A DNA stretch of 64,000 nt from Ectorhizobium quercum (GTDB lineage Bacteria > Pseudomonadota > Alphaproteobacteria > Rhizobiales > Rhizobiaceae): NCBI RefSeq assembly GCF_026552795.1, contig NZ_JANFPI010000009.1, forward strand, positions 62,001-126,000. The letters are read 5' to 3'. A program made the translations under genes and the position numbers. Within the stretch, counting starts at the first letter, position 1. The number at the start of each line of letters is the position of its first letter. Below, piece after piece: positions 17,063 through 26,648 of the stretch. The notes under the pieces were generated by a model that was not told where the DNA came from, did not search any database, and was given only the letters and a program-made list of their open reading frames with translations.

Positions 17063-17596
17063 TCAGGACAGGCGGTCCGCCATTGCCGACAGAATGGCCT
17101 CGACGCTTTGCGCCACCGGAAGGCGGGCCGTGTCGAGGTGAACCGCCGGATCGCTCCACGGCTCGACCTCACGGTCCATTATTTCCTTCCATGTGGGCGG
17201 AACGTGCCCTTCGATATCCGTGCCGCGGGTTTCGGCACGGTGCCGGTGGACGGCGGCGTCGGAACAGAAGACTTCGATTTCCATGAAGCGGGCGCCGGTC
17301 TCGGCCGCGACGTTGCGAAAAGCGGTGCGAGTGGCGTGGACGGGATTGACCGTGTCGGCGATCACTGATTGCCCGAGACGGAGATTGTCTGCCGCAAGAC
17401 GGTAGACGGCGATATAGCCCGCCGGGCCGACACCGACCGTCGGCGGGAGTATCCCGGACGAACGGATAGCCTGTTCGACCGAATCCAGCCGCAGGTAGGT
17501 CGCGCCGGTTCGGCGGCCCAATTCCCGGGCAATGGTGCTCTTGCCGGTGCCCGGCAGTCCGCCGAAAATGAAAAGCACGGGTCCATCCGGTTTCAT
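17063..17596 (-). CDS. P-loop AAA family ATPase, putative small-molecule kinase
   Basis: A 177-residue protein with an N-terminal Walker A motif GGLPGTGKST, then TYLRLDSVEQAIR and a mid-protein ADTVNPVHATRTAFRNVA segment. The pattern fits the AAA_33 / adenylylsulfate-kinase-like P-loop kinases. The phosphate acceptor is unknown. The ATG at 17596 is chosen because the upstream TTG at 17632 lies within the GDH terminator and lacks a ribosome binding site. It lies downstream of NAD-GDH on the same strand but beyond that terminator, so it probably needs its own promoter or readthrough. Confidence 0.7.
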   Translation of the reverse strand: MKPDGPVLFIFGGLPGTGKSTIARELGRRTGATYLRLDSVEQAIRSSGILPPTVGVGPAGYIAVYRLAADNLRLGQSVIADTVNPVHATRTAFRNVAAETGARFMEIEVFCSDAAVHRHRAETRGTDIEGHVPPTWKEIMDREVEPWSDPAVHLDTARLPVAQSVEAILSAMADRLS

Positions 17597-17630
17597 GCGG
17601 AGCCTTGCCCTCAAAGCGGGTTTCGTGTGC

Positions 17631-17669
17631 AAAACGGAAAGGCCGGGTCAACCCCCGCCCTTTCCGTTT
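17631..17669 (-). terminator. Rho-independent terminator after NAD-GDH
   Basis: Stem arms AAACGGAAAGG / CCTTTCCGTTT with GC-rich inner pairs, followed on the minus strand by TTTT. It directly follows the NAD-GDH stop and precedes the P-loop kinase gene. Confidence 0.8.
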
Positions 17670-17694
17670 CAGGGAGCATATCCCGCCACCAACC

Positions 17695-20600
17695 TCAGGC
17701 CGCGTGCTGGGCGGCGAGGTCGGTCAGCAGGCCGGCGGCGACGGCGATGCGGGCGAGGCTGATCTCGCCGCTGTCGCTCAGGTTGGCAAGCTCGGCGGCC
17801 ACGCGGTTGATGCGCAGCCGGTCGCTGGCATGCCACACCTCCACCGGCTGGGGCTCGTTCGCATGGGAGGTCAGGACCGTGACGACCATGTGGCGGCGGG
17901 CGGCGGCGATCTGGTCGAGGCCGTGGGTCAGCGCCAGCGCCTCATAGTGGTCCGTCGCGGTGATGCGTGAGCCGTTGCGGATGAGCTGCGGGATGCGGAA
18001 GGTCTGCGAGATCGCGAAATAGGTCTCGACGGCGCGCAGCAGCGTTGCGCCGGTTCTCTCCGCGACCTGCATGATTTCCGGTGTCAGCGCCAGCATGAGC
18101 AGTCCGGCGATCTCGGCTGCCAGCGCCGGGGGAACGCCCGCCTCGACGAGGCCCGACCGCCGGGCGGCAATTTCCTCGGCAATGGCTGCCGGCGTCGCGC
18201 TTGCCAGTGCGGGCCGCAGGCTGTGCAGCGCCGCGTGGATCTTCCCGATCGCCGTGCCGATATCGCCCTTTTCCAGGCCTGTCTTCAGCAGAACGCGGGT
18301 GGCCTCGGTATAGAGGGTCTGGATCGTGGCGTAGAGTTCGAGTTGCAGCGCGCCCTCGATCCGGGCGTCGAGCGCATCGATGCCCGCCCAGAGCCTGTCC
18401 AGCTCGAAGCCTTCCCGCACCAGAACGGCAGCGTGCACCACGTCGGCGGCGGAAGCGCTGGTGGCGTCGCTCATCGTCTGGACGAAGGCCGCGCCGCCGC
18501 GGTTGATCACCTCGTTGGCGAGAACCGTGGCGATGATTTCCCGGCGCAGCGGATGGCTGGCGATGTCGTCGGCATGAACCTCCTGCATGCGTTCGGGGAA
18601 ATAGCCGGCGAGCGTCCTTGCGAACCAGGGATCGTCGGGAAGATCGCTGGCGACGAGCGCGTCCGACAGGGTGATCTTCGCATAGGAGAGCAGGACGCCG
18701 ATTTCCGGGCGCGTCAGCGGCTTGCCGGCAGCATAGCGTTCCGCAAACAGGGTTTCCGACGGCAGGTTCTCGACCTTTCGGTTCAGGTGCCCGCGCGATT
18801 CCAGCGCGTTCATGAGCCGGCTCAATGTTTCGCTGTTTGCGACCCCCTGCCGCTCGGTCAGCGATATGGCCAGGCCTTGCAGATAGTTGTTGCGCAGAAC
18901 CAGTTGCGCCACCTCGTCGGTCATGGAGACGAGAAGGCGGTTTCGCGCATCGCGGGTCAGCCGGCCTTCGCGCATGGCGGTCGCAAGGGCGATCTTGATG
19001 TTGACCTCGACGTCGGAGGAATTGACGCCGGCCGAATTGTCGATGGCGTCGGAATTGACGCGACCGCCCTTGAGGGCGAAGGCGATGCGGCCCTTTTGCG
19101 TCACGCCCAGGTTCGCCCCCTCGCCGATGACCGCAGCCTGGACCTCGGTGGCGGAAACGCGGATCGCGTCGTTGGCGCGGTCGCCCACTTCGGCGCTGGT
19201 TTCCTCCGGCGCCTTCACATAGGTGCCGATGCCGCCGAACCAGAGAAGGTCGACCGGCGCCTTGAGGATGGCCGTCATCAGTTCGACCGGCGTGACGACG
19301 GCCTTGTCGAGACCGACCGCCGTCATCGCCTCCGGCGTCAGCGTCACGGATTTTTCCGCGCGGGAGATGATCATCGCGCCTTTCGACAATGTGCTGCGGT
19401 CGTAGTCCTGCCAGCTCGAGCGCGGCAGGTCGAACATGCGCCTGCGCTCCGCGAAGGAGCCGGCGACGTCCGGATCGGGATCGATGAAGATGTCGCGGTG
19501 GTCGAAGGCGGCGACGAGGCGGATCTTTTCCGACAGGAGCATGCCGTTGCCGAAGACGTCGCCGGACATGTCGCCGACACCGGCGACGGTGAACGGCGTC
19601 GTCTGGATGTCGATGTCCTTCTCGCGGAAGTGGCGCTTGACCGTTTCCCAGGCGCCGCGGGCGGTGATGCCCATCTTCTTGTGGTCGTAGCCGGCGGAGC
19701 CGCCGGAGGCGAAGGCGTCGTCCAGCCAGAAGCCGGCTGCCTGCGCCAGTTCGTTGGCGGTGTCGGAGAAGGTGGCGGTGCCCTTGTCGGCGGCCACGAC
19801 GAAATAGGGGTCGTCGCCATCGAGGCGCACGGTGTCGTCCGGCGGAACGACCTTGCCGCCGTCGATATTGTCGGTGATCGACAGAAGCGTGCGGATATAG
19901 GTCTTGTAGGCTTCCTTGCCGGCGGCGAAGATCTCGTCGCGGCTGCCGTTTGCCGGCAGGTTCTTGGGATAGAAGCCGCCCTTGGCGCCGACCGGCACGA
20001 TCACGGCGTTCTTCACCTGCTGCGCCTTCACCAGCCCCAGAACCTCGGTACGATAGTCCTGGGCGCGGTCCGACCAGCGCAGGCCGCCGCGGGCCACCTT
20101 GCCGAAGCGCAGATGCACGCCTTCCACTTCGGTGCCGTAGACGAAGATCTCGCGGAAGGGACGCGGCTCCGGCAATTCGGCCACCAGTGCCGGATCGAAC
20201 TTGAAGGCGAGCATGGCGGATGGCTGGCCTTGCGCATCCCTCTGGAAATAGTTGGTCCTGAGCGTCGCGTCGATGGCGTTCACATAGCGGCGCAGGATGC
20301 GGTCCTCGTCGAGCGTCGGCACGGCCACCAGCCCCTCGGCGATGGCGTCGCGGTGGTCCGCCAGCCGTTGCGGGCGCTGCTGCTCGGAAACCGCGGGATC
20401 GAAACTGTCGTGGAAGAGCCGGAAGATCGCGGCGCTGATCGCCGGGTAGCGCACCAGCGTTTCGGCGATGTGGTTCGGCGAGTAGACGATGCCGGTCTGG
20501 CGCAGGTAGCGGGCATAGGCGCGCAGCACGGCGGTTTCGCGCGCCGTCAGGCCGGCGGTGATGATCAGGCGGTTGTAGGGATCGTTGTCGATCTGATCGG

Positions 20601-22482
20601 TATAGACGCCCTGGAAGGCGTCTTCGAGGACCGGGCCCAGCAGCTTCAGGTCGAAGTCGCGGTTCGCCTCGGGGGCAAGCTCCATGTCGTGGAGGATGAC
20701 GACATCGCCGTCGTCGCCGCGCGCCACGTCCAGCTCGAAGGTCTGTTCGCTGATGACGCTGAAGCCGAGGTTTTCGAGAAGCGGCACGCGCCGCGACAGC
20801 GGGATCTGCCTGTGCGGATTGAAGATCTTGAGGCCGAGCACCCGCCCTTCCGGCTGGTAGTGATAGTGGAAGGCGATGTGCGGCATTCCGGTTTCGAGCG
20901 CGGCGGTGATCAGCGGCAGGTCGGCCACGGCGTCTTCCGGCGCGAAGGATTCCTGATAGGCCTGGCTCACTTCGAGGCGCGGTGCGTCCGGTCCCGCCAG
21001 TGCGGCGAGACGGACACTCCAGCGGGTGACGATGTGGCGGACCGCCTCCTCCAGCCGGGACTGGCCGATTTCCGGGGTCTTGCCGCCGCGCCGGCCGACG
21101 ATGATGTGAACGCGGGCCACGCCGCCTTCGGGAAAGGCCGGATAATAGGCCGAGACATGGCCCTCGTAGGCCGCGGCCATGAACTGGCCGATCTTCTCAC
21201 GCACGGCGGAATTGTAGTCCTCGCGCGGCACATAGACGATCAGCGAGACGAAGCGGTCGAACCGGTCGATGCGCGGCAGCACGCGCACGCGCGGCCGTTC
21301 CGCCAAGTCGTTGATCTGTTCGCAGAACGTCGTCAGCAGGCCGGTGTCGATCTGGAACAGGTCGTCGCGCGGATAGGCTTCCAGCGTGTTCTGGAGACGC
21401 CGGCCCGAATGGCTGCGGCCGTCGAAGCCGAAGTTCTCGGCCACGCCGGCGACCTTCCGGCGCAGAAGCGGGATCTGGCTGACGGAGCGGGTATAGGCCG
21501 TCGAGGTGAACAGGCCGGTGATCCGCAGCTCGCCGATCACGTTGCCTTGCGCGTCGAAACGCTTGACGCCGACATAATCCATGTAGCCCCGGCGATGGAC
21601 GACCGACTTGGCGTTGGCCTTGGTGACGATCAGGAAATCCGGTCCTTCGAGGAAGGCGAGGATTTCCGGCGTCGTGGTGACGGCTTCCTTGCCGCGGCGC
21701 AGGACCAGGACGTCGGGATCGGAAAGAATGCCGAGGCCCGGTTTCGGGCCGCGTTCGAGCCGCCCCTTGCCTCCCTCGCGGCTATAGACGTATTCGCGCA
21801 TGCCGAGGAAGGTGAAGTTGTCGTTGCGCAGCCAGTCGAGAAAGGCCACCGCCTCGTCGCGCTCGGCGGAAAGCGCGCCGGCATCCACCGCCTTCAGCCC
21901 GGTCATCGCCTCGTCGAGAAGGGCCAGCATCGGCTTCCATCCGGTGCAGGCGAGGTCGACCTGCGACAGGACATGGGCGAGGCGCTCGGCGAGGCCATCG
22001 GCGCGCGCGGCATCCAGACCGGTCAGATGGATCTGGATATGGCTGATCTGGGTTTCCGTCTCCCGGTCGGTCGCCCGGGTGAACAGGCGGTATTGCCCCT
22101 CTCCCGCCGCGACCAGGATCGGATGGACCGCCAGAGCAATGTCGCGGCTTTCGGCGGCGACCTCGGCCATGACGGAATCGTAGAGAAACGGCATGTTGCG
22201 CGCGACGATCGAAAGGACGCTCACCGGGGTCTTGCCGATGTCGAGACCCGGCACCGGACCGATGGTGATGCGCGGCTCGCCGCCGCGCCAGGCGGCCAGC
22301 TCCCGTGCGGCGTGGACGGCGCCGGCCGCCAGCATGCCGGCCGTATAACGGTCGAGGTCGTCGCTGCTGGCGCGGCCATAGAGCAAGGCGGGGTCCAGAC
22401 AGGGCTCGCCGCTATCCTGCGCCAGCCGTCGCGCCGCGTCGATCTTGCCGTCATCCCGTATCGAGGTCGTGGCGGTGTCCAT
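17695..22482 (-). CDS. gdhB: NAD-specific glutamate dehydrogenase, large (180 kDa) class
   Basis: A 1595-residue protein matching the large NAD-GDH class known from Streptomyces, Caulobacter and Pseudomonas, which deaminates glutamate to 2-oxoglutarate and ammonia and feeds amino acid catabolism. A long N-terminal regulatory region (about residues 1-700, ACT-like segments) precedes the catalytic domain with EGVHLRFGKVARGGLRWSDR, then VIVPVGAKGGFYPKNLP and the dinucleotide-binding part. A long C-terminal extension follows. The ATG has GGGAGATAG upstream. It is divergent from pdxY across 245 bp. The gene symbol is by function; naming varies among species. Confidence 0.95.
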   Translation of the reverse strand: MDTATTSIRDDGKIDAARRLAQDSGEPCLDPALLYGRASSDDLDRYTAGMLAAGAVHAARELAAWRGGEPRITIGPVPGLDIGKTPVSVLSIVARNMPFLYDSVMAEVAAESRDIALAVHPILVAAGEGQYRLFTRATDRETETQISHIQIHLTGLDAARADGLAERLAHVLSQVDLACTGWKPMLALLDEAMTGLKAVDAGALSAERDEAVAFLDWLRNDNFTFLGMREYVYSREGGKGRLERGPKPGLGILSDPDVLVLRRGKEAVTTTPEILAFLEGPDFLIVTKANAKSVVHRRGYMDYVGVKRFDAQGNVIGELRITGLFTSTAYTRSVSQIPLLRRKVAGVAENFGFDGRSHSGRRLQNTLEAYPRDDLFQIDTGLLTTFCEQINDLAERPRVRVLPRIDRFDRFVSLIVYVPREDYNSAVREKIGQFMAAAYEGHVSAYYPAFPEGGVARVHIIVGRRGGKTPEIGQSRLEEAVRHIVTRWSVRLAALAGPDAPRLEVSQAYQESFAPEDAVADLPLITAALETGMPHIAFHYHYQPEGRVLGLKIFNPHRQIPLSRRVPLLENLGFSVISEQTFELDVARGDDGDVVILHDMELAPEANRDFDLKLLGPVLEDAFQGVYTDQIDNDPYNRLIITAGLTARETAVLRAYARYLRQTGIVYSPNHIAETLVRYPAISAAIFRLFHDSFDPAVSEQQRPQRLADHRDAIAEGLVAVPTLDEDRILRRYVNAIDATLRTNYFQRDAQGQPSAMLAFKFDPALVAELPEPRPFREIFVYGTEVEGVHLRFGKVARGGLRWSDRAQDYRTEVLGLVKAQQVKNAVIVPVGAKGGFYPKNLPANGSRDEIFAAGKEAYKTYIRTLLSITDNIDGGKVVPPDDTVRLDGDDPYFVVAADKGTATFSDTANELAQAAGFWLDDAFASGGSAGYDHKKMGITARGAWETVKRHFREKDIDIQTTPFTVAGVGDMSGDVFGNGMLLSEKIRLVAAFDHRDIFIDPDPDVAGSFAERRRMFDLPRSSWQDYDRSTLSKGAMIISRAEKSVTLTPEAMTAVGLDKAVVTPVELMTAILKAPVDLLWFGGIGTYVKAPEETSAEVGDRANDAIRVSATEVQAAVIGEGANLGVTQKGRIAFALKGGRVNSDAIDNSAGVNSSDVEVNIKIALATAMREGRLTRDARNRLLVSMTDEVAQLVLRNNYLQGLAISLTERQGVANSETLSRLMNALESRGHLNRKVENLPSETLFAERYAAGKPLTRPEIGVLLSYAKITLSDALVASDLPDDPWFARTLAGYFPERMQEVHADDIASHPLRREIIATVLANEVINRGGAAFVQTMSDATSASAADVVHAAVLVREGFELDRLWAGIDALDARIEGALQLELYATIQTLYTEATRVLLKTGLEKGDIGTAIGKIHAALHSLRPALASATPAAIAEEIAARRSGLVEAGVPPALAAEIAGLLMLALTPEIMQVAERTGATLLRAVETYFAISQTFRIPQLIRNGSRITATDHYEALALTHGLDQIAAARRHMVVTVLTSHANEPQPVEVWHASDRLRINRVAAELANLSDSGEISLARIAVAAGLLTDLAAQHAA

Positions 22483-22727
22483 TTCTATCTCCCGGTGATG
22501 TCCGTCCCTGAACGGCAGGATTGAAGCTTAACCCTTGTCAAATCATGTAGGCTGCATCATTCAAATACAAAATGTGCGGAAAGAAATGGCCAAAACAAGC
22601 TTTTCCCGCGTACTTCCAGGAAAATCGCGTTCCGGATGCCAATTTGCACTCCGCGTCACACCCGTGTTGACAGAGACCCCCAAAAGGAACGATCAACAGC
22701 GCAGTTCTCATATCGGAATGTCTCGTC

Positions 22728-23603
22728 ATGTCGGAAGAAGTCCCGGGCCCGGTCATCGCCATTTCAAGCCATGTGGTGCACGGCTCCGTCGGCAATCGCG
22801 CTGCCGTCTTCGCGCTCGAAACGCTCGGTCATCAGGTCTGGTCCCTGCCCACCGTGCTCATGCCGTGGCATCCGGGGCACGGCCCTTCGACGCGCATGGT
22901 CTTTCCCGACGATACCTTCTCCCGGGTGATCGACGACATGATCGCCTCGCCGAAGCTTGGCGAGGTGAAGGGTGTCCTCACCGGCTATTTCGGCTCTCCC
23001 GGCCAGCCGGCGGCGGTCGCCCGGCTGATCAGGGCGCTGAAGGAGAAGAACCCCGATCTGGTTTATGTCTGCGATCCGGTGATGGGCGACACGGGCGGCC
23101 TCTACGTGCCGGAAGCGACCGCCGGTGCCATCCGCGACCATCTCATTCCGCTGGCGACGCTGGCGACGCCCAACCGGTTCGAGCTTGCCTGGCTGTCGGG
23201 CGCGCCGCTTGAGGACAACAACCAGATCATCGATGCGGCGCTGGCGCTCGGGCCGTCCAGGATGCTCGTCACCTCGGCCTTCGCGATGATGGCGGGCGGC
23301 ACCGGCAACCTGTTCTTGTCGGGCCGCAACGCCCTTCTGGCCGAGCACCGGGCGATCGGCAATCCGCCGAACGGTCTCGGCGACCTGCTCGCCTCCGTCT
23401 TCCTGTCGCGGCTCCTGTCCGGCATGGACGAGGAAAAGGCGCTTCAGCTTGCCACCGCCAGCGTTTTCGAGCTGATCGCCCGCACGGCCCGGCGCGGCGG
23501 CGACGAACTGACGCTGGCCAGCGATGCCGCAAGCCTGTCGCGGCCGATGGCGATGGTCCAGATGCGGCGCCTCCTGCATCCGTCCGCCCGCAGGCCGCGG
23601 TGA
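22728..23603 (+). CDS. pdxY: Pyridoxal kinase PdxY
   Basis: A 291-residue PfkB/ribokinase-superfamily kinase that phosphorylates pyridoxal in B6 salvage. Visible family blocks are ISSHVVHGSVGNRAAVFALETLG at the N-terminus, LTGYFGSPGQPAAV, YVCDPVMGDTGGLYVPE, and the ATPNRFELAWLSG and GNPPNGLGDLLASVFLSRLL regions. In the last block the residue between G and G is asparagine-leucine rather than the usual GTGD order (N-G-L-G-D), but the catalytic aspartate is kept. Together with yggS it gives two B6-related genes in this window, not linked. Confidence 0.93.
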   Translation: MSEEVPGPVIAISSHVVHGSVGNRAAVFALETLGHQVWSLPTVLMPWHPGHGPSTRMVFPDDTFSRVIDDMIASPKLGEVKGVLTGYFGSPGQPAAVARLIRALKEKNPDLVYVCDPVMGDTGGLYVPEATAGAIRDHLIPLATLATPNRFELAWLSGAPLEDNNQIIDAALALGPSRMLVTSAFAMMAGGTGNLFLSGRNALLAEHRAIGNPPNGLGDLLASVFLSRLLSGMDEEKALQLATASVFELIARTARRGGDELTLASDAASLSRPMAMVQMRRLLHPSARRPR

Positions 23604-23688
23604 TCGCCGCTTTTAGCCATGCTGCGTCGCGGCATATTCTCCGAAAGAACGGGTTGCCATCGGCGATGCGCGGATATACTTCCATTGC

Positions 23689-24333
23689 ATGATGCAACGG
23701 TTTCCAGAGTATCTTCTAGCGGGCTACCGCAGTTTCATGGGCGGACGCTATACGGCCGAGCGCGACAGGTATCGGGAACTGGCCGCCAACGGCCAGCAGC
23801 CGCGTACCCTTCTCGTTGCCTGTTGCGATTCCCGTGCCGCACCCGAGATCATCTTCAACAGCTCTCCCGGCGAGCTTTTCGTCGTGAGAAACGTCGCCAA
23901 CATGATCCCGCCCTACGAGCCGGACGGCCAGTACCACGCCACGTCGGCGGCGGTCGAGTACGCCATTCAGGTCCTGAAGGTGGAGAATGTCGTCATCATG
24001 GGCCACGGCCGGTGCGGCGGCATCCAGGCGGCGCTTTCGCCCAGTTCGACGCCGCTGTCGGACGGCGATTTCATCGGCAAATGGATGAAGCTGCTCAAGC
24101 CGGCGGCCGAGCAGATCCAGACCAGTTCGCTGCTGACGGCCGGCGAGCGGCAGACCGCCCTCGAACGGGTCTCGATCCGCAATTCCGTCAGCAACCTGCG
24201 CAGCTTTCCCTTCGTCAAGGCCCGCGAGGTGGAAGACGGCCTGCGTATTCACGGCGCCTGGTTCGATATCTCGACCGGCGAACTCTGGATCATGGACGAC
24301 GAGACCGGCGATTTCGTGCGCCCGACACTCTGA
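23689..24333 (+). CDS. Beta-class carbonic anhydrase
   Basis: A 214-residue beta-carbonic anhydrase interconverting CO2 and bicarbonate. The zinc ligands are visible as C45 in ACCDSR, H106 and C109 in HGRCGG, and the Asp47-Arg49 dyad is present. The protein has no signal peptide and should be cytoplasmic. It follows pdxY by 85 bp in the same direction and ends upstream of a terminator-flanked palindromic repeat that separates it from a converging transglycosylase gene. Confidence 0.95.
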   Translation: MMQRFPEYLLAGYRSFMGGRYTAERDRYRELAANGQQPRTLLVACCDSRAAPEIIFNSSPGELFVVRNVANMIPPYEPDGQYHATSAAVEYAIQVLKVENVVIMGHGRCGGIQAALSPSSTPLSDGDFIGKWMKLLKPAAEQIQTSSLLTAGERQTALERVSIRNSVSNLRSFPFVKAREVEDGLRIHGAWFDISTGELWIMDDETGDFVRPTL

Positions 24334-24354
24334 CGCTGCGGCTGAAACGCAAGA

Positions 24355-24536
24355 AGCCCCGGCAGGACCGGGGCTCAGACTGCTGACAAAAGGCGCCGAA
24401 GGCCTCTCCTTCGTCATGGTCGGGCTTGACCCGGCCATCCACCGCGGCGCTTGCGGCTTGGACCCTCGGGTCGAGCCCGAGGGCGAGGATGGAGACGTTC
24501 TGTCAATACACTGAGCCCCGGTCCCGCCGGGGCTTT
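24355..24536. repeat. Terminator-flanked palindromic element, copy 1
   Basis: Left hairpin AGCCCCGG-CAGGA-CCGGGGCT (24355-24375), right hairpin AGCCCCGG-TCCCG-CCGGGGCT (24514-24534), the right one followed by TTT. Inside each hairpin lie related borders, CAGACTGCTGACAA on the left and TGTCAATACACTGAG on the right, and a palindromic core with TTCGTCATGGTCGGG and GACCCGGCCATCCACCGC. The core corresponds to the DPAIH-type repeat common in alphaproteobacterial intergenic regions. It lies between convergent carbonic anhydrase and transglycosylase genes. Copies 2 and 3 are at 29661 and 36467. Confidence 0.85.
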
Positions 24537-24559
24537 CGCATTGCGGTTTGCGGTGCCCG

Positions 24560-25369
24560 TCAGCCGCCGTCGATGGCTGCGCCGATATGGGCGATGGCGC
24601 GCTGGTAGACGCTGGCTGCGTTCCAGCCCTGGATCGCGGCGTAGTTCGGCTGGCCGGGCTGGTAGCCGGCGCCGGCGCGCCAGCCGTGGCCCTTGAGGAA
24701 ATTGGCGGTCGAGGCCAGCGCATCGGCCCGCGAGCCGACCAGATCGATCCGGCCGTCGCCGTCGCCGTCGACACCGAAGCGGACGACATTGCGCGGCAGG
24801 AACTGCGTCTGGCCGATCTCGCCATGCGCCGCGCCGCGCGAGGTGGTGGTCAGCGAGCCCTTGGCGAGCAGTTGCAGGGCGGCGTAAAGCTGGTCGGTGA
24901 AGAAGTCGGTGCGGCGGCAGTCATAGGCCAGCGTCGCGACGGCCGACATGGTGTGCTGGTTGCCGAGGAAGCCGCCGAAGCCCGTTTCCATGCCCCAGAT
25001 GGCGATCAGCGGGCCGGCGGGCACGCCGTAGCGCTGTTCGATGCGGGCGAAAAGGGCTGAATTCGACTTCTTCATGGTCTTGCCGCGGGAGATGATCGTC
25101 TGGCCGCCGCGCTTCTGCATGAACTGTTCGAAGGACAGCCTGAACGAGTGCTGGCCGCGGTCGGCGCGGATCGTCGCCTGGTTGTAGCTCACGTTCGAGA
25201 AGGCCCTGTCGAGCACGGATGCCGGCACGCCATTGCCGGCCGCTTCCCGCTTGAACGCGCCGACCCATGCGTCGAAGCCTGCCGCGGTGTTGCCGCAGCT
25301 TGCGGCGGCAGCGGGCGCCGTCAAGGCGGCCAGCGCTGCAAATGTCAAAGCGAATTTCGCCATGCGCAT
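24560..25369 (-). CDS. Lytic murein transglycosylase (MltB-like, SLT_2 family)
   Basis: A 269-residue periplasmic enzyme predicted to cleave peptidoglycan glycan strands with 1,6-anhydro ends. A signal peptide (KFALTFAALAALTAPAAAA) precedes the SLT_2 domain. The catalytic glutamate is in IWGMETGFGGF, and the GEIGQTQFLPRNVVRFGVDGDGDGRIDLVGS block is typical of MltB-like enzymes. No lipobox is present, so it is probably soluble. The ATG at 25369 (MRMAK) is chosen; the open frame extends further upstream but without signal-peptide character. The family also has a C-terminal peptidoglycan-binding domain in some members, absent here. Confidence 0.9.
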   Translation of the reverse strand: MRMAKFALTFAALAALTAPAAAASCGNTAAGFDAWVGAFKREAAGNGVPASVLDRAFSNVSYNQATIRADRGQHSFRLSFEQFMQKRGGQTIISRGKTMKKSNSALFARIEQRYGVPAGPLIAIWGMETGFGGFLGNQHTMSAVATLAYDCRRTDFFTDQLYAALQLLAKGSLTTTSRGAAHGEIGQTQFLPRNVVRFGVDGDGDGRIDLVGSRADALASTANFLKGHGWRAGAGYQPGQPNYAAIQGWNAASVYQRAIAHIGAAIDGG

Positions 25370-25619
25370 GAAAGAAACCCTGTCTGTTGAGCCTGTCTGG
25401 AGGCGCTGCACAATCCCGTTCCGGTTTTCCATCCGACCGGCCGTGGCGAGCAGGTGCGGCTATATCGTGCCGCATCTCGCCCTGGACGTGTCTTAACGGA
25501 GAATCCGTAAAAATCGGACTAACGTGTCCGAAACCGTGACGGGAAGTCAAACCACGCCTGCGTTATCGGAGCGTGCGGAGCCGCCGGATCGCCGGTTTCC
25601 CGCTCTTTCCCGGTGCGTC

Positions 25620-26648
25620 TCAGGCGGCCTTCGGCTTGATGAGGCCACGGTTGATGAGAAGCTCGGCGATCTGCACGGCGTTCAGCGCGGCGCCCTTGCG
25701 CAGATTGTCCGAAACCACCCACAGGTTGAGGCCGTTCTCGACGGTCGCATCTTCGCGGATCCGCGAGATGTAGGTCGCATCCTCGCCGGCGCATTCGACC
25801 GGCGTGATGTAGCCGCCGTTCTCGTGCTTGTCGATGACGAGGCAGCCGGGCGCCTCGCGCAGGATGTCGCGGGCCTGGTCGGCGGTGATTTCCTTCTCGA
25901 ACTCGATGTTCACCGATTCGGAATGGCCGATGAAGACCGGGACGCGCACGGCGGTGCATGTGACCTTGATCTTCGGGTCGAGCATCTTCTTGGTTTCGGC
26001 CAGAACCTTCCATTCTTCCTTGGTGTAGCCGTCTTCCATAAACACGTCGATGTGGGGGATGACGTTGAAGGCGATGCGCTTGGTGAACTTCTTCGATTCG
26101 ATCGGATCGGCGACGAAGACGGCGCGGGTCTGGGTGAACAGCTCGTCCATGCCGTCCTTGCCGGCGCCCGAGACGGACTGGTAGGTCGAGACCACGATGC
26201 GCTTGATGGTGGCGGCGTCGTGCAGCGGCTTCAGGGCGACGACGAGCTGGGCGGTCGAGCAATTCGGGTTGGCGATGATGTTGCGCCGGGTGAAGCCCTC
26301 GATGGCGTCGGGGTTCACTTCCGGCACGATCAGCGGCACGTCGGCGTCGTAGCGCCAGGCGGAGGAGTTGTCGATCACGACGCATCCGGCGGCGCCAATC
26401 TTCGGAGACCACTTCTGCGAAACGCTGCCGCCCGCCGACATCAGGCAGATGTCGGTGTCGGAAAAGTCGTAGTTTTCAAGGTTCTGGACCTTCAGGACCC
26501 GGTCGCCGAAGGAGACTTCCGTTCCCTGCGAGCGTGCCGAGGCGAGCGCGACGACCTCACTGGCCGGAAATCCGCGTTCGGCGAGAATACCCAGCATTTC
26601 CCGGCCGACATTTCCGGTCGCGCCCGCTACAGCAACTTTGAAACCCAT
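25620..26648 (-). CDS. asd: Aspartate-semialdehyde dehydrogenase
   Basis: A 342-residue enzyme reducing aspartyl phosphate to aspartate semialdehyde, the branch point to lysine/diaminopimelate, threonine and methionine. The NADP-binding GATGNVG motif is at residues 9-15, the active-site cysteine is C130 in NPNCSTAQL, and the YQSVSGAGKDGMDEL loop follows. The start is the ATG giving MGFKVAVAG; a TTG two codons upstream is less likely. No partner gene adjoins it. Confidence 0.97.
   Translation of the reverse strand: MGFKVAVAGATGNVGREMLGILAERGFPASEVVALASARSQGTEVSFGDRVLKVQNLENYDFSDTDICLMSAGGSVSQKWSPKIGAAGCVVIDNSSAWRYDADVPLIVPEVNPDAIEGFTRRNIIANPNCSTAQLVVALKPLHDAATIKRIVVSTYQSVSGAGKDGMDELFTQTRAVFVADPIESKKFTKRIAFNVIPHIDVFMEDGYTKEEWKVLAETKKMLDPKIKVTCTAVRVPVFIGHSESVNIEFEKEITADQARDILREAPGCLVIDKHENGGYITPVECAGEDATYISRIREDATVENGLNLWVVSDNLRKGAALNAVQIAELLINRGLIKPKAA

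Noticed and set aside
13423..17172. 1249-codon open frame on the minus strand
   Set aside because: It is antisense to the heparinase-like gene and purH, has low-complexity Arg/Gly/Asp-rich sequence and no domain; a GC-rich shadow.
18223..22524. 1433-codon open frame on the plus strand
   Set aside because: Antisense to NAD-GDH, which has clear domains; composition is that of a shadow frame.
24411..24520. Short peptide with VGLDPAIH in repeat copy 1
   Set aside because: Known type of spurious ORF arising from this repeat; copies 2 and 3 break the frame.
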